Assembly: GCA_030065985.1 (NCBI GenBank)
Contig: JASJCM010000003.1
Location: 1 to 64,000, forward strand
Direction of reading: 5' to 3'
Length of the DNA stretch: 64,000 nucleotides
Origin: Woeseiaceae bacterium
Lineage (GTDB): Bacteria > Pseudomonadota > Gammaproteobacteria > Steroidobacterales > Woeseiaceae
The position numbers were made by a program, and so were the translations under genes. Under the pieces are notes generated by a model. It ran no database searches. It was not told the DNA's origin and worked only from the letters and a program-made list of their open reading frames with translations. The first letter of the stretch is position 1; each line of letters begins with the position of its first letter. Positions 9,814-20,182 of this stretch are shown piece after piece.

Positions 9814-9918
9814 AAATAATCGGTCCTTACCTACACAGACAAGGAACTCGTGGTTCAGTTCGCTTATCATACGCACTCGCAAGAATCTTGAGTGCTAACT
9901 CGGCGCCAATTTGAAACT

Positions 9919-11172
9919 ATGCCGCTGCAAATTCTCGGGCTGAACCATAACACGGCACCTGTCGAAATACGTGAACAAGTCGTGTTCTCGGGCGACGAGG
10001 TGAAGCGTGCGCTCGGTCGCCTCGCGAGCCTGGACGGGGTCGACGAGGCCGTGCTGCTGTCGACCTGCAATCGCACCGAGTTTTATGTCTTCAGCGAAGA
10101 AGGCGGCCGCGAGCGGCTGAGGCAGTGGCTGCATGAAGATCGCCAGCTCGGCGACGACTTTGCCGAGTCGCTGTTCACGCTCGATGAAGAGGAAGCGATT
10201 CGACATATCTTCCGGGTGGCGTGCGGCCTGGATTCGATGGTCCTCGGCGAACCGCAGATCCTCGGGCAGCTCAAGGATGCGTTTCGCGACGCCCAGGGTG
10301 CCCAGACGGTCGGCAGTAATCTGAGCCGCCTGTTCCAGCACACCTTCGCCGTGGCAAAGAAGATAAGGACGGACACCGAGATCGGCGCGAGCCCGGTGTC
10401 AGTCGCATCAGCAGCCGTCAATCTCGCGCAGCAGTTCTTCGCAGGTTTTAAAAAGCACACGGCATTGCTGGTTGGGGCGGGCGTCACCGTCGAACTTGTC
10501 GCCAAACATCTCAAGAAACGCGGTATCGGCCGCTTGTTCGTGGCGAACCGCAGCATCGAACGTGCGCAGGAGCTGGCCGGTCAGTTTGGCGGCTATGCTC
10601 TGCCACTGTCGGAAATCGAAGGCACCCTGCCTGAGGCTGATTTGCTGTTCACATCGACCGCTGCGACGGAGCCGGTCATCACTACCGTTCAGGTCGAGGC
10701 GGCGATCAAGGCACGCAAACGCAAGCCAATCTTCGCCGTCGATATCGCTGTGCCTCGCGACATTGAAGCTCAGGCAGGTGAGCTCGATGACTTTTACCTG
10801 TACTCGATCGACGATCTCGACAAGGTCATTCTCGAAGGACAAGGCAACCGTGAAGCGGCTGCCGTTGAAGCACATCGCCTCCTCGACGACGAGATTCGGC
10901 GGTACGCCGCCATCGAGCGCTCGAAGCAGGTCGCACCCGTCATCTCGACGTTGCGCGAAGCCAACGAGGTCGTGCGCAAACAGGTCGCCGAGCAGGCTCG
11001 TCGCCGCATGGCGCGCGGTGAGTCCGCCGAGGACGCGATCGAGTTTGCGACCGCCTCATTAATGAAGAAGATGCTCCATAAGCCGAGCGTCGAACTGCGC
11101 AAAGCGGGCGAATCGTCGAACGCTGAACTGATCGAAGCAGCGCGCAAACTGTTCGGCCTCGAAGAAGACTGA
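9919..11172 (+). CDS. hemA: Glutamyl-tRNA reductase
   Basis: [19 protein letters not shown]...[11 protein letters not shown]...GEPQILGQ. Confidence 0.96.
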   Translation: MPLQILGLNHNTAPVEIREQVVFSGDEVKRALGRLASLDGVDEAVLLSTCNRTEFYVFSEEGGRERLRQWLHEDRQLGDDFAESLFTLDEEEAIRHIFRVACGLDSMVLGEPQILGQLKDAFRDAQGAQTVGSNLSRLFQHTFAVAKKIRTDTEIGASPVSVASAAVNLAQQFFAGFKKHTALLVGAGVTVELVAKHLKKRGIGRLFVANRSIERAQELAGQFGGYALPLSEIEGTLPEADLLFTSTAATEPVITTVQVEAAIKARKRKPIFAVDIAVPRDIEAQAGELDDFYLYSIDDLDKVILEGQGNREAAAVEAHRLLDDEIRRYAAIERSKQVAPVISTLREANEVVRKQVAEQARRRMARGESAEDAIEFATASLMKKMLHKPSVELRKAGESSNAELIEAARKLFGLEED

Positions 11173-11177
11173 CGGTT

Positions 11178-12263
11178 ATGAAGGACTCCATACGCCTGAA
11201 ACTGGAATCAGTTCGCGACCGTTTCGAAGAAATCGCCGGTCTGCTCGCGGATCCGGACGTCATCGCGGACCAGAACCAGTTTCGCAATTTGTCCAAGGAG
11301 TATTCTCGGGTCGAGCCTGTCGTCAAGTCGTTCCAGCAATACGAAGGCATTCTTGATGACATCGCCGCTGCACAGGAAATGGCGACCGATGCAGACGAGG
11401 AAGTTCGCGAGATGGGCCAGGAAGAACTCGTGTCACTGGAGGAACGGCGCGAGGCTTTGCTTCTCGACCTGCAGAAGGCCCTGATTCCAGCCGATCCATT
11501 CGACGACAGCAATGTCTACCTCGAAATTCGCGCCGGCACAGGCGGCGACGAAGCGGCGATCTTTGCCGGCGATTTGTTCCGTATGTACTCAAAGTACGCG
11601 GAGACCGCGCGCTGGCAGGTCGAGATTCTCTCGGCTCGCGAAGGCGAACACGGCGGCTACAAGGAGATCATCAGCCGGGTAACGGGCGATGGGATCTACG
11701 CCAGGCTCAAGTTCGAGTCCGGCGCACACCGGGTGCAACGTGTGCCGGCGACGGAGTCGCAGGGCCGCATTCACACATCAGCGTGCACGGTCGCCGTGCT
11801 GCCCGAGCCGGATGAGGTCGAGGAAGTCGACATCAATCCCGCCGACCTGCGTATCGACACGTATCGTGCATCCGGCGCCGGCGGCCAGCACGTGAACAAG
11901 ACCGATTCGGCCGTACGCATCACTCACATGCCGTCCGGCATTGTCGTCGAGTGCCAGGATGAACGGTCGCAGCATAAGAACAAGGCGCGCGCGATGTCGC
12001 TGCTGCAAGCCCGCTTGCTCGACCAGCAGGTTGCCGCCCAGGAATCGGAGCAGGCCCAACAGCGCAAGTTGCTCGTCGGCTCAGGCGATCGCAGCGAGCG
12101 CATCCGTACCTACAACTACCCGCAGGGACGTGTCACGGACCACCGCATCAACCTGACCCTCTATAAACTCGACGAAATTCTGGAAGGCGGCCTGGAACAG
12201 GTTATCGAGCCGCTGACCAATGAGTACCAGGCCGACCAGCTCGCGGCGCTCGGCGAGAACTAG
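11178..12263 (+). CDS. prfA: Peptide chain release factor 1
   Basis: GGQ motif [22 protein letters not shown]-terminal coiled coil. Confidence 0.97.
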   Translation: MKDSIRLKLESVRDRFEEIAGLLADPDVIADQNQFRNLSKEYSRVEPVVKSFQQYEGILDDIAAAQEMATDADEEVREMGQEELVSLEERREALLLDLQKALIPADPFDDSNVYLEIRAGTGGDEAAIFAGDLFRMYSKYAETARWQVEILSAREGEHGGYKEIISRVTGDGIYARLKFESGAHRVQRVPATESQGRIHTSACTVAVLPEPDEVEEVDINPADLRIDTYRASGAGGQHVNKTDSAVRITHMPSGIVVECQDERSQHKNKARAMSLLQARLLDQQVAAQESEQAQQRKLLVGSGDRSERIRTYNYPQGRVTDHRINLTLYKLDEILEGGLEQVIEPLTNEYQADQLAALGEN

Positions 12264-12269
12264 CCCGCT

Positions 12270-12622
12270 TCAGCCGCTCAGTCGCCCAAGCGACGACATC
12301 ACAACGTAGTAGACGGTCAGCGAAAACCAGATGACCGGCAGCGCCAGCTGCACAACGTACCGGCGCGTCAGCAGACCGACGACGGCTATCACGTACTGGA
12401 TCCCGACGAACAGAAAGTACTCCTGCGGAACCGGCCGCAGGTTGGCATTCGCCTTATCAGCAGGATGAAGATCAGGACGTTGACGGTCCAGAGCGCATGG
12501 GGCAGGTAGAACTTCACCGAGTCGCGATTATGAATCAGCTTGCTCGCACCCGTGGCAAGATGCGTCACACCCAGGCCCATGATGACCGAGATAAGCACGC
12601 CTAGATATTCGAATACGCCCAC
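12270..12622 (-). pseudogene. Small multi-pass membrane protein with apparent frameshift or internal deletion
   Basis: VGVFEYLGVLISVIMGLGVTHLATGASKLI...LPHALWTVNVLIFIL in one frame; ADKANANLRPVPQEYFLFVGIQYVIAVVGLLTRRYVVQLALPVIWFSLTVYYVVMSSLGRLSG* continues in another frame from about 12460. Confidence 0.6.
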
Positions 12623-12623
12623 G

Positions 12624-12821
12624 CTAGGCCTCCTCGTCACTGAATATGTCTTCTATCGTCAGCCCAAACAGTCGCGCCGCTTTGAAGGCGAGTGGCAGGC
12701 TGGGATCGAACTTTCCCTTCTCAATCGCATTGATAGTCTGCCGCGAAACTTCGAGACGATCGGCGAGTTCTGCCTGCGTCCAGTCGTGCTCGGCGCGCAG
12801 GACCTTCAGTCGATTCTTCAT
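12624..12821 (-). CDS. XRE-family (YozG-like) transcriptional regulator
   Basis: MKNRLKVLRAEHDWTQAELADRLEVSRQTINAIEKGKFDPSLPLAFKAARLFGLTIEDIF. Confidence 0.9.
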   Translation of the reverse strand: MKNRLKVLRAEHDWTQAELADRLEVSRQTINAIEKGKFDPSLPLAFKAARLFGLTIEDIFSDEEA

Positions 12822-12900
12822 CGGTAGTTGCGGCGGGTTCGGGCCGCCCAGCTGCCGGATTCAGAGTTTGCTGTGCTCATTTGTCTATAACCCTTGTCTA

Positions 12901-12961
12901 AAAGTAAAGTTTAATTTACTTATAGTATGGCTTGCCTATCACAAAGTCAAGTTAACTTTAC
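12901..12961. promoter_or_regulatory. Candidate operator pair upstream of XRE regulator
   Basis: AAAGTAAAGTTTAATTTACTT (12901-12921) and AAAGTCAAGTTAACTTTAC (12943-12961), starts 42 bp apart, both palindromic. Confidence 0.45.
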
Positions 12962-13064
12962 AAAACTGTCCGACATCCCGGTTGATTGATTCGCGACATC
13001 GCTCCCGACGGCGGCATCGCGCAGGCTGCTAGAATCGATCCAGAATTCGCGCGGAGAAATACCA

Positions 13065-13592
13065 ATGCACATCGTTCTGGGCCTGCTTGGGACGCTCGTC
13101 ACTATTCTCTACCTGCTCGACCGCCTTGGCATCGACATCGGCGGACTCAACCCTTTCTACTGGTACCGCCGCCGCGCATTTGCAAAACGATACGGTGCCG
13201 ACCCGATCTATTCGATTGAGGACCCGGTCCACATCGCGTCTCTGCTGATCATCGGCGCCGCAAAGCTCGACGGTGACCTGACGGCCGAGCAGCGCAGCGT
13301 GGCTCATACCGAGTTCGAAAAGAACTTCAATCTCGACACCAAAGAAGCATCTGACCTGTTCGGTTCCGCGGCACACCTGTTGGCTGCACCACAGCTGCTC
13401 GAGAATCAGCTCAATAAACTCGCCGACAAGCACGCCTCACGCTTTACGCGGGAACAGGCAGAATCGCTCATCGAGATCATGACGACGGTCGCGGCAACGA
13501 GTGGGGGACTGTCGATAACTCAGAAGGAGTTCATCGACAGCATTCGTGCTCGGTCAGGAACGACAACGGAGCCGCAGGGAACCTGGGGCTGA
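13065..13592 (+). CDS. Hypothetical protein, possibly TerB-like
   Basis: N-terminal hydrophobic segment; LLIIGAAKLDGDLTAEQRSVAHTEFEKNFNLD resembles TerB-like helices. Confidence 0.6.
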   Translation: MHIVLGLLGTLVTILYLLDRLGIDIGGLNPFYWYRRRAFAKRYGADPIYSIEDPVHIASLLIIGAAKLDGDLTAEQRSVAHTEFEKNFNLDTKEASDLFGSAAHLLAAPQLLENQLNKLADKHASRFTREQAESLIEIMTTVAATSGGLSITQKEFIDSIRARSGTTTEPQGTWG

Positions 13593-13638
13593 TCGGTCCT
13601 GGTTTCGAAGCGACATGACAAGTCGCTCTCGCCTTACG

Positions 13639-14097
13639 TCAGTCAACGATCAGATCGGCGGCTCCCTGCAACATCTTCCTGGTCGAAATCGATGTTTCCA
13701 GAAGAAGGCACAACAGCGCCAATGCCAGTAGCAGCATCGAAAGGACGAAAAGCACCGCAAGAAAAGCACCAATTTTGACCGAAGCGAACGCGCCAATGAA
13801 AAGGCTGATGATGACGAAGCAGATCAGGAGCGCCGACCCTACTGCCAACCTCATCGCCCAGTTGATGGTCTTGATGCGACGCCATAACGCAGTGCTTTCG
13901 GCCTGCAGCCGCTCCCGGGCGTCGTCAGTACTTACCTGCGAGACTCGTCGTTCCACCAGCCGTGCACGGTCGATGACACGACCCAGTCGGATGGTCAGCA
14001 CGGACAGGATGGCGCCGATACTCGCCAGCAGGAAGACAGGGGCAATCGCGAGTTGAATGGCCGCGGATACGGTATTAAGAGGCGCGATTGAATCCAT
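13639..14097 (-). CDS. DUF2721-like membrane protein
   Basis: IQLAIAPVFLLASIGAILSVLTIRLGRVIDRARLVE. Confidence 0.75.
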   Translation of the reverse strand: MDSIAPLNTVSAAIQLAIAPVFLLASIGAILSVLTIRLGRVIDRARLVERRVSQVSTDDARERLQAESTALWRRIKTINWAMRLAVGSALLICFVIISLFIGAFASVKIGAFLAVLFVLSMLLLALALLCLLLETSISTRKMLQGAADLIVD

Positions 14098-14138
14098 ACA
14101 GGACGCTCAACAGTTCAGATTTCGATTATAAGGATTGC

Positions 14139-15290
14139 TCAGGATAGCGCCCGCTCGAGATCAGCTATCAGATCATCGACGGCTTCAATACCGACAGATA
14201 GCCGGATCAACGTATCGCTGATACCCAGTTTCGCTCGCTCCTCCGCCGGCACGCTTGCGTGGGTCATGATCGCAGGGTGATCGACGAGGCTCTCAACGCC
14301 GCCGAGACTCTCGGCCAGTGAGAAGACTTCGCAGGTTTCCAGGAAACGGCGCGCGTCCTCGAGATCGCCCTTAATAAAGAACGTCACGATGCCGCCGTAG
14401 CCCGGCATCTGCTTTTTCGCGAGCGCATGCTGCGGATGAGACTCAAGGCCCGGGTAAAGCACTCGCTCAACCTTGTCGTGACCTGCCAGCCAATTGGCGA
14501 TCTGCAGCGAGCTTTTGCAATGGCGCTCCATTCTGACGTCCAGCGTCTTCACGCCGCGCAACGCAAGGAAGCTGTCGAACGGGCCCGCTACGGATCCGAT
14601 GCTGTTCTGCAGGTAGGCCAGCTGCTCCGCCAGCCCATCGTCTTGCACCGCGACGATGCCACCGACCATGTCGGAATGGCCATTGATGAACTTTGTCGCC
14701 GAGTGCATCACGATATCGGCGCCCATCTCCAGGGGGCGCTGCAGGTAGGGTGTGGCGAACGTGTTATCAACAACGACGAGCGCCCCACTCTTCTTCGCGA
14801 GTGCAGCAATCGCTTCGAGGTCGACGAGCTTTAGCAATGGATTGGTCGGCGTTTCGATCCAGACCATCGCCGTGTCGTCGCTGATGGCCGCCTCAGCGGC
14901 GGCACTGTCACTCAGATCCACATAGTCGAATGTCAGTCCGGCGCTGCGTTCGCGCACGTTGGAGAACAGTCGTCGCGTGCCGCCGTAAAGATCATCCATC
15001 GCGACAATCTTCGAGCCGCTGTCGATCAACTCGAGGATTGTCCCGATAGCCGCCATGCCTGAGGCGAATGCGAACCCATGTTTACCAGACTCGAGGTCGG
15101 CAACGCAGCGTTCGTACGCCATGCGTGTCGGGTTCTGCGTGCGAGAGTACTCGTAGCCTTTGTGCTTGCCCGGGCTTTCCTGGACGTACGTCGACGTCGC
15201 GTAAATAGGCGGCATGATCGCGCCGGTGGTCGGGTCAGGCTCCTGACCCGCGTGAATCGCCCGCGTCGCAAATTTCTTTTTGTCAGCCAT
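14139..15290 (-). CDS. Cys/Met-metabolism PLP enzyme (cystathionine gamma-lyase/synthase type)
   Basis: ATRAIHAGQEPDPTTGAIMPPIYATSTY...EYSRTQNPTR...HSATKFINGHSDMVGG. Confidence 0.92.
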   Translation of the reverse strand: MADKKKFATRAIHAGQEPDPTTGAIMPPIYATSTYVQESPGKHKGYEYSRTQNPTRMAYERCVADLESGKHGFAFASGMAAIGTILELIDSGSKIVAMDDLYGGTRRLFSNVRERSAGLTFDYVDLSDSAAAEAAISDDTAMVWIETPTNPLLKLVDLEAIAALAKKSGALVVVDNTFATPYLQRPLEMGADIVMHSATKFINGHSDMVGGIVAVQDDGLAEQLAYLQNSIGSVAGPFDSFLALRGVKTLDVRMERHCKSSLQIANWLAGHDKVERVLYPGLESHPQHALAKKQMPGYGGIVTFFIKGDLEDARRFLETCEVFSLAESLGGVESLVDHPAIMTHASVPAEERAKLGISDTLIRLSVGIEAVDDLIADLERALS

Positions 15291-15298
15291 GGCCTCTC

Positions 15299-16660
15299 CT
15301 ACATCTGGCGGCGCAGGTAATTGAGTACGTCAGAGCGCGTGATCAGCCCAAGAAACTCCTCGCCATCCATGATGGCGGCATAAGGCTGCACACGCAGCAT
15401 TGCAACGAGATTGTTGAGGCTTTCGGACTTGTCGAGCTGGATATACGCCGACTCCATCGCGTCCTTGACCGGGGCCGTCATCAGTTCGGGATGTCCGTAA
15501 ACGAATTGCATGAGCCCGTCCTCGGTCACGACGCCCACGAGTTTGCCCTCGTCCATAACCGGCAGCTGCGAGAAGCCGGCATTGCGCAGTCGGTTATGTG
15601 CCGTCGTGAGAATATCGGTCGGCCCGACCGTGATCGTGGCGCGCTCGCCGTGTGGTCGGCCGATCAGGTCACGCAGGTCGCCGCTTTGTTTGCGCTGGAT
15701 GAAACCCTGATCTTCCATCCAGAAGTCATTGAAGAGCTTCGACAGGTACTTGTTTCCGGTATCGCAGGCGAACGTGACCACGCGCTTGGCTTCGGTCTGT
15801 TCGCGACAGTACTTCAGTGCAGCCGCGAGCAATGTGCCGGACGACGAACCCGCGAGCACACCTTCCTTGCGCAGCAGGTCGCGCGCAGCCGCGAAAGACT
15901 CTGCATCCGATATCGGGTAAGCCTTGGCGACCTTGCTGAAATCGGCGATATCGGGAATGAAGTCTTCCCCAATGCCTTCAACCAGCCAGCTGCCGCCCTC
16001 GCCAAGCACACCGTCGTTGATGTAGTCGGTCAGCACCGAGCCGACCGGGTCAGCCAGGATCAGGTCGACGTCTGGCGCGCTCTCCTTAAGGTACTTACCC
16101 ATACCCGTGACCGTACCGCTCGAGCCGACGCCCAGGACGATAGCATCGAGATCGCCGCCCATCTGCTCGACGATCTCCGGAGCTGTGCCGGTCTCGTGCG
16201 CCAGCGGGTTGTCGGGATTGCCGAACTGATTAATGAAGTATGCGCCGCGCGCTTCGGCCACGCTCTTGCCGAGATCCTGGTAATACTCGGGATGCCCGCG
16301 GCCGACGTCGGAGCGCGTCAGGATCACCTCCGCACCCATCGCACGCAGGTTGAAGATCTTTTCCTGGCTCATCTTGTCGGGCAAAACAATGACAAGGTGA
16401 TAACCCTTCTGTGCCGCGACGAGTGCGAGACCGAGACCGGTATTGCCGGCGGTCGCCTCGACGATCGTATCGCCCGGTTTGATATCGCCGCGCTTCTCCG
16501 CTTCCTCGATCATCGAGATGCCGATGCGATCCTTGATCGATCCGCCCGGATTCATGAGCTCGAGTTTCAGGAAGAGCCGGCACGGGCCCGTGTCGATGTG
16601 CGTAACCTCGAGCATCGGCGTTCGGCCAACCATGTCGAGAATGTTGGAATACACGTTCAT
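15299..16660 (-). CDS. Cystathionine beta-synthase (PLP domain plus C-terminal CBS-domain pair)
   Basis: LELMNPGGSIKDRIGISMIEEAE...EATAGNTGLGLALVA...C-terminal VGPTDILTTAHNRLRNAGFSQLPVMD. Confidence 0.9.
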   Translation of the reverse strand: MNVYSNILDMVGRTPMLEVTHIDTGPCRLFLKLELMNPGGSIKDRIGISMIEEAEKRGDIKPGDTIVEATAGNTGLGLALVAAQKGYHLVIVLPDKMSQEKIFNLRAMGAEVILTRSDVGRGHPEYYQDLGKSVAEARGAYFINQFGNPDNPLAHETGTAPEIVEQMGGDLDAIVLGVGSSGTVTGMGKYLKESAPDVDLILADPVGSVLTDYINDGVLGEGGSWLVEGIGEDFIPDIADFSKVAKAYPISDAESFAAARDLLRKEGVLAGSSSGTLLAAALKYCREQTEAKRVVTFACDTGNKYLSKLFNDFWMEDQGFIQRKQSGDLRDLIGRPHGERATITVGPTDILTTAHNRLRNAGFSQLPVMDEGKLVGVVTEDGLMQFVYGHPELMTAPVKDAMESAYIQLDKSESLNNLVAMLRVQPYAAIMDGEEFLGLITRSDVLNYLRRQM

Positions 16661-16705
16661 GGGCGAAACAGTTACAGTGAAAAGCGCTAAGGAGTGTACT
16701 GGAAC

Positions 16706-17542
16706 ATGAGGCTCGATGCTGCAATCGCCGATGCGACGGACCGCCTGCGGGACGTCTCGGAATCACCGCGTCTCGACGCGGAGATCCTGCTGTGTCGCAC
16801 GATCAACATGCCGCGTGCTTACCTCTTCGCACACCCTGAGGACACGCTCGACGACCTCACCATCGATCGCTTCGAAGACGTTCTGGGCCGCCGCGAAGCG
16901 GGGGTGCCCATGGCCTATATCATGGGTATCAAGGAATTCTGGTCCCACGAGCTTGTGGTGAGTCCTGCCACGCTAGTGCCGCGGCCCGAGACTGAAATCC
17001 TCGTCAACCTGGCGATATGCGAGATACCTCGTGAAGCGAACTGGCAGGTGCTTGACCTCGGTACCGGAAGCGGCGCGATCGCAATTGCGATCGCCTGCGA
17101 GCGTCGTATGTGCGAGGTCACGGCGGTCGACATCAGCGAGGCGGCGCTCACGGTTGCGCGCGAGAACGCCCGCCTGATTGCGCCAGGCAATGTGACCTGT
17201 CTGCTGGGCGACTGGACCGAACCGGTAAGTGACCGGGTGTTCGACCTGATCGTTTCGAACCCTCCCTATGTCCGTGCCGACGACGAGGCGCTGACCAAGC
17301 TGCAGCACGAGCCACAGTCCGCGCTGGTCGCGGGTGACGACGGACTGGATGCGATTCGGGTACTGGCCAGGGACTGTGTCAATATACTCGCCACAGGCGG
17401 CGCGTTCATGATCGAGCACGGCGCGGACCAGGCCGCCGATGTAGCAAACCTGCTTGGAGAACACGGGTGGACCGACGTCACCTGTCATAATGACCTCGCC
17501 GGACTGCCGCGCGTGACAGTGGCGCGCCGGAGTGGTAAATAG
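16706..17542 (+). CDS. prmC: Peptide chain release factor glutamine methyltransferase
   Basis: VPRPETEILV...DLGTGSGAIAIAIA...IVSNPPYV. Confidence 0.94.
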   Translation: MRLDAAIADATDRLRDVSESPRLDAEILLCRTINMPRAYLFAHPEDTLDDLTIDRFEDVLGRREAGVPMAYIMGIKEFWSHELVVSPATLVPRPETEILVNLAICEIPREANWQVLDLGTGSGAIAIAIACERRMCEVTAVDISEAALTVARENARLIAPGNVTCLLGDWTEPVSDRVFDLIVSNPPYVRADDEALTKLQHEPQSALVAGDDGLDAIRVLARDCVNILATGGAFMIEHGADQAADVANLLGEHGWTDVTCHNDLAGLPRVTVARRSGK

Positions 17543-17569
17543 CTGCATCCTTTTTATCGGTAAGACAAC

Positions 17570-18055
17570 ATGATCACCATCAAGACCAACCACGGCGACA
17601 TCATGGTCGAGCTGTTCGACGAGAAGGCTCCGATCACTTGCGAGAACTTTCGTCAATACGTTACGGACGGCCACTTTGCCGGCACGATTTTTCATCGTGT
17701 CATTCCGAACTTCATGATCCAGGGCGGCGGTTTCGACGCGGACATGCACCAGAAGCCGACACGGGATCCGATCAAGAACGAAGCTGACAACGGCGTTTCG
17801 AACAAGCGCGGCACGCTGGCCATGGCGCGCACCATGGTTGTCGACAGCGCGACGGCGCAGTTCTTCATCAACCTCAAGGACAACGATTTCCTCGACAATG
17901 GCACGCGTGACTTTGGTTACGCCGTATTCGGCGAGGTGTCCGATGGCATGGACGTTGTCGACGCAATCGCCGGCGTGCAGACCGGCAACCTCGGCGGCCA
18001 CCAGGATGTGCCGGTTGAAGCTGTCGAAATCATCGCAGTCACGATCGACGAATGA
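17570..18055 (+). CDS. ppiB: Cyclophilin-type peptidyl-prolyl isomerase
   Basis: [26 protein letters not shown]...[13 protein letters not shown]. Confidence 0.94.
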   Translation: MITIKTNHGDIMVELFDEKAPITCENFRQYVTDGHFAGTIFHRVIPNFMIQGGGFDADMHQKPTRDPIKNEADNGVSNKRGTLAMARTMVVDSATAQFFINLKDNDFLDNGTRDFGYAVFGEVSDGMDVVDAIAGVQTGNLGGHQDVPVEAVEIIAVTIDE

Positions 18056-18780
18056 CCCTGAGCCGCGATGCCCGTCATCTTGCCCTGCCGCAGGTAGGCA
18101 CGGATGGGCAGCGGCGCATTCGTGAGGCCAGTGCTCTGCTCATCGGCGTTGGCGGCATAGGCTGCCCGGCTGTGGCCTATCTCGCATCGAGTGGCGTGGG
18201 TCGGCTCGTCGTCTGCGACTTCGACACCGTCGACGCGACCAATCTTGGCCGCCAGGTGCTCTATACCGACAAACACATCGGCGAATACAAAGCGGATGTC
18301 GCGGCGGAACGACTGACCAAGATCAACGCCGAGGTGACAGTTACCGCCGTTAATGAGCGTCTGTCGGGAAAAGCACTTGCCAAGGCGGTCGAAGACGTCG
18401 ACGTCGTGCTCGACGCGAGCGACAACTTTGCAACCCGTTTCGAGGTCAACGACGCGTGCGTTGCGGCCTCGCTGCGGCTTGTGTCCGGCTCCGCGATTCG
18501 CCTGGAAGGACAGCTTGCTGTTTTCGGGCCGGACTATGGGTCATCACCGTGTTATCGCTGCGTTTACGACGAGCATGACGAGTCGGTCGGCGACTGCGCC
18601 GGTAGCGGTGTCCTGTCGCCGGTCCCTGGCGTGATCGGCACCATGATGGCCGTCGAGACGCTAAAATATATCGCTGGCATGGATGCCAGGCCTCTGCTGC
18701 GTCTCTACGACGCGACAGCGGTCGAATTCCGGCGACTGGAGATTAGCAAGAGGTCATCTTGCCCGACGTGCGGCGCGTAA
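18052..18780 (+). CDS. ThiF/MoeB-family adenylyltransferase
   Basis: [41 protein letters not shown]; Cys pairs CYRC...CPTC. Confidence 0.9.
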   Translation: MTLSRDARHLALPQVGTDGQRRIREASALLIGVGGIGCPAVAYLASSGVGRLVVCDFDTVDATNLGRQVLYTDKHIGEYKADVAAERLTKINAEVTVTAVNERLSGKALAKAVEDVDVVLDASDNFATRFEVNDACVAASLRLVSGSAIRLEGQLAVFGPDYGSSPCYRCVYDEHDESVGDCAGSGVLSPVPGVIGTMMAVETLKYIAGMDARPLLRLYDATAVEFRRLEISKRSSCPTCGA

Positions 18781-19709
18781 CGATAAAGGGTCTTCTTCAG
18801 GCTGCGGCTGTGCTTACGGTCGCGTTCTCGCTCACAACTCTGCTGCCGATCGACCACCACGCGCTGCAACTCTTTACGCATTTTCGCCTCCAGTACCTGG
18901 CCGTCTCGTTGCTGTTGATGGTGGCTTTCGCCTTCCTGCGCAGTCCGGGTTACAGCGCCGCGATGATGGTCTCCGTCGTCGCCAACGCCTTGGTTGTGAC
19001 CCCCTGGTACCTGGACGGGGTTGCAGATTCCGGCGACGTGGAAATTACGCTCCTGCATGCCAATGTGCTGGCGACAAACGGCGAACACGACAAGCTGTTT
19101 GCACTGCTTGCCGATGAAGAGCCTGACCTGGTATTCCTGCAGGAGATATCACCCCAATGGGAAGCAGCGCTCTCGGCTCTGCATGCCGATTACCCGCACC
19201 GCTACGTTGAAGCTCGTGACGGCAACTTCGGCATTGCGCTGTTGTCGCGCCTGCCCCTTGCGAGTGTTGGCCACGTTGAGAGCGCACCCTTGGGCTTTCC
19301 GACATTGCACGGCGAACTTTCGGTTGGGTACAAGACTATTCGCTTTATCAGCACGCACCCGATGATCCCGCTGGGCGCGGATAACTACGCAGCGCGGAAT
19401 GAGCAGCTACACGCGGTTGTGCAACTCCCCGGTTTTTCCACCGGGCCGACAGATGATTCGATGATTCTCGTAGGCGACCTGAATATCACGATGTGGGACG
19501 TGAACTATCGTGACTTTGAGGGATCGACGGGACTTCGCAACGCCCGGCAAGGTCACGGCATCCTGCCGACCTGGCCGACGTTCATGCCGTTCGCAATGAT
19601 TCCGATCGATCATGTATTGGTATCGAACGACATTGAAATAAAACAGATCAGGACCGGTGCTCGAATCGGCTCCGATCATCTTCCGCTGGTCGTTACGTTG
19701 AGCCTGTAA
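18759..19709 (+). CDS. Endonuclease/exonuclease/phosphatase-family protein with N-terminal transmembrane helices
   Basis: HANVLATNGEHDKLFALLADEEPDLVFLQEISP...LVGDLNITMWD...GSDHLPLVVTLSL. Confidence 0.85.
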   Translation: MPDVRRVTIKGLLQAAAVLTVAFSLTTLLPIDHHALQLFTHFRLQYLAVSLLLMVAFAFLRSPGYSAAMMVSVVANALVVTPWYLDGVADSGDVEITLLHANVLATNGEHDKLFALLADEEPDLVFLQEISPQWEAALSALHADYPHRYVEARDGNFGIALLSRLPLASVGHVESAPLGFPTLHGELSVGYKTIRFISTHPMIPLGADNYAARNEQLHAVVQLPGFSTGPTDDSMILVGDLNITMWDVNYRDFEGSTGLRNARQGHGILPTWPTFMPFAMIPIDHVLVSNDIEIKQIRTGARIGSDHLPLVVTLSL

Positions 19710-19722
19710 CGACCAGCGGAAG
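19680..19722. terminator. Long stem-loop at convergent gene ends
   Basis: 17-bp perfect stem CTTCCGCTGGTCGTTAC / GTAACGACCAGCGGAAG with 9-nt loop; contains TAA stop of the upstream CDS; no U tract. Confidence 0.5.
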
Positions 19723-19734
19723 TCCAACGCACAC

Positions 19735-20070
19735 TTATGCGCCTCTCTGGCGAATTCTGAAACGCTTGATTTCGTCGTCGTCGTTTATGGCGCAGTTGGT
19801 CTTGTACTCACGAATGAGCGTGTGACCGTCCTGGCCATAGACCAGCGTCTGGATGCTCATGATGTGGCCTGATACGCGACGCTTGGACGTCTCGACGTTG
19901 TGCAGCACCTTGGCGCTTTCGTTGTAGTCAGCTTGCGCGTCGACGGCGGCGACACAGGTATCAACACTGCTTTGCGGCGCTTCTTCGTCGAAGCCCGGCA
20001 AAGCCATGGCTACATTGGCAGCAAACAGGCCGATCAGGGTAAAAGCAGCTACAGTTTTCGCGTTTTTCAT
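19735..20070 (-). CDS. Small secreted hypothetical protein
   Basis: Signal peptide MKNAKTVAAFTLIGLFAANVAMA; two operator palindromes upstream. Confidence 0.65.
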   Translation of the reverse strand: MKNAKTVAAFTLIGLFAANVAMALPGFDEEAPQSSVDTCVAAVDAQADYNESAKVLHNVETSKRRVSGHIMSIQTLVYGQDGHTLIREYKTNCAINDDDEIKRFRIRQRGA

Positions 20071-20094
20071 TGTTTGTCTCCTTGGTCAACAATT

Positions 20095-20110
20095 CAGAAC
20101 GTTCGTTCTG
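20095..20110. promoter_or_regulatory. Candidate TetR operator 1
   Basis: CAGAACGTTCGTTCTG. Confidence 0.7.
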
Positions 20111-20148
20111 TTTTGGTCAAATTAAAGGCACCTCGCGATGCCAACAAA

Positions 20149-20168
20149 ATCAGAACGTACGTTCTGAT
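20149..20168. promoter_or_regulatory. Candidate TetR operator 2 (perfect 20-bp palindrome)
   Basis: ATCAGAACGTACGTTCTGAT. Confidence 0.75.
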
Positions 20169-20182
20169 TGTTACAAAAAAAC

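Noticed and set aside
15491-16690. 399-aa plus-strand ORF
   Set aside because: Antisense to the cystathionine beta-synthase gene.
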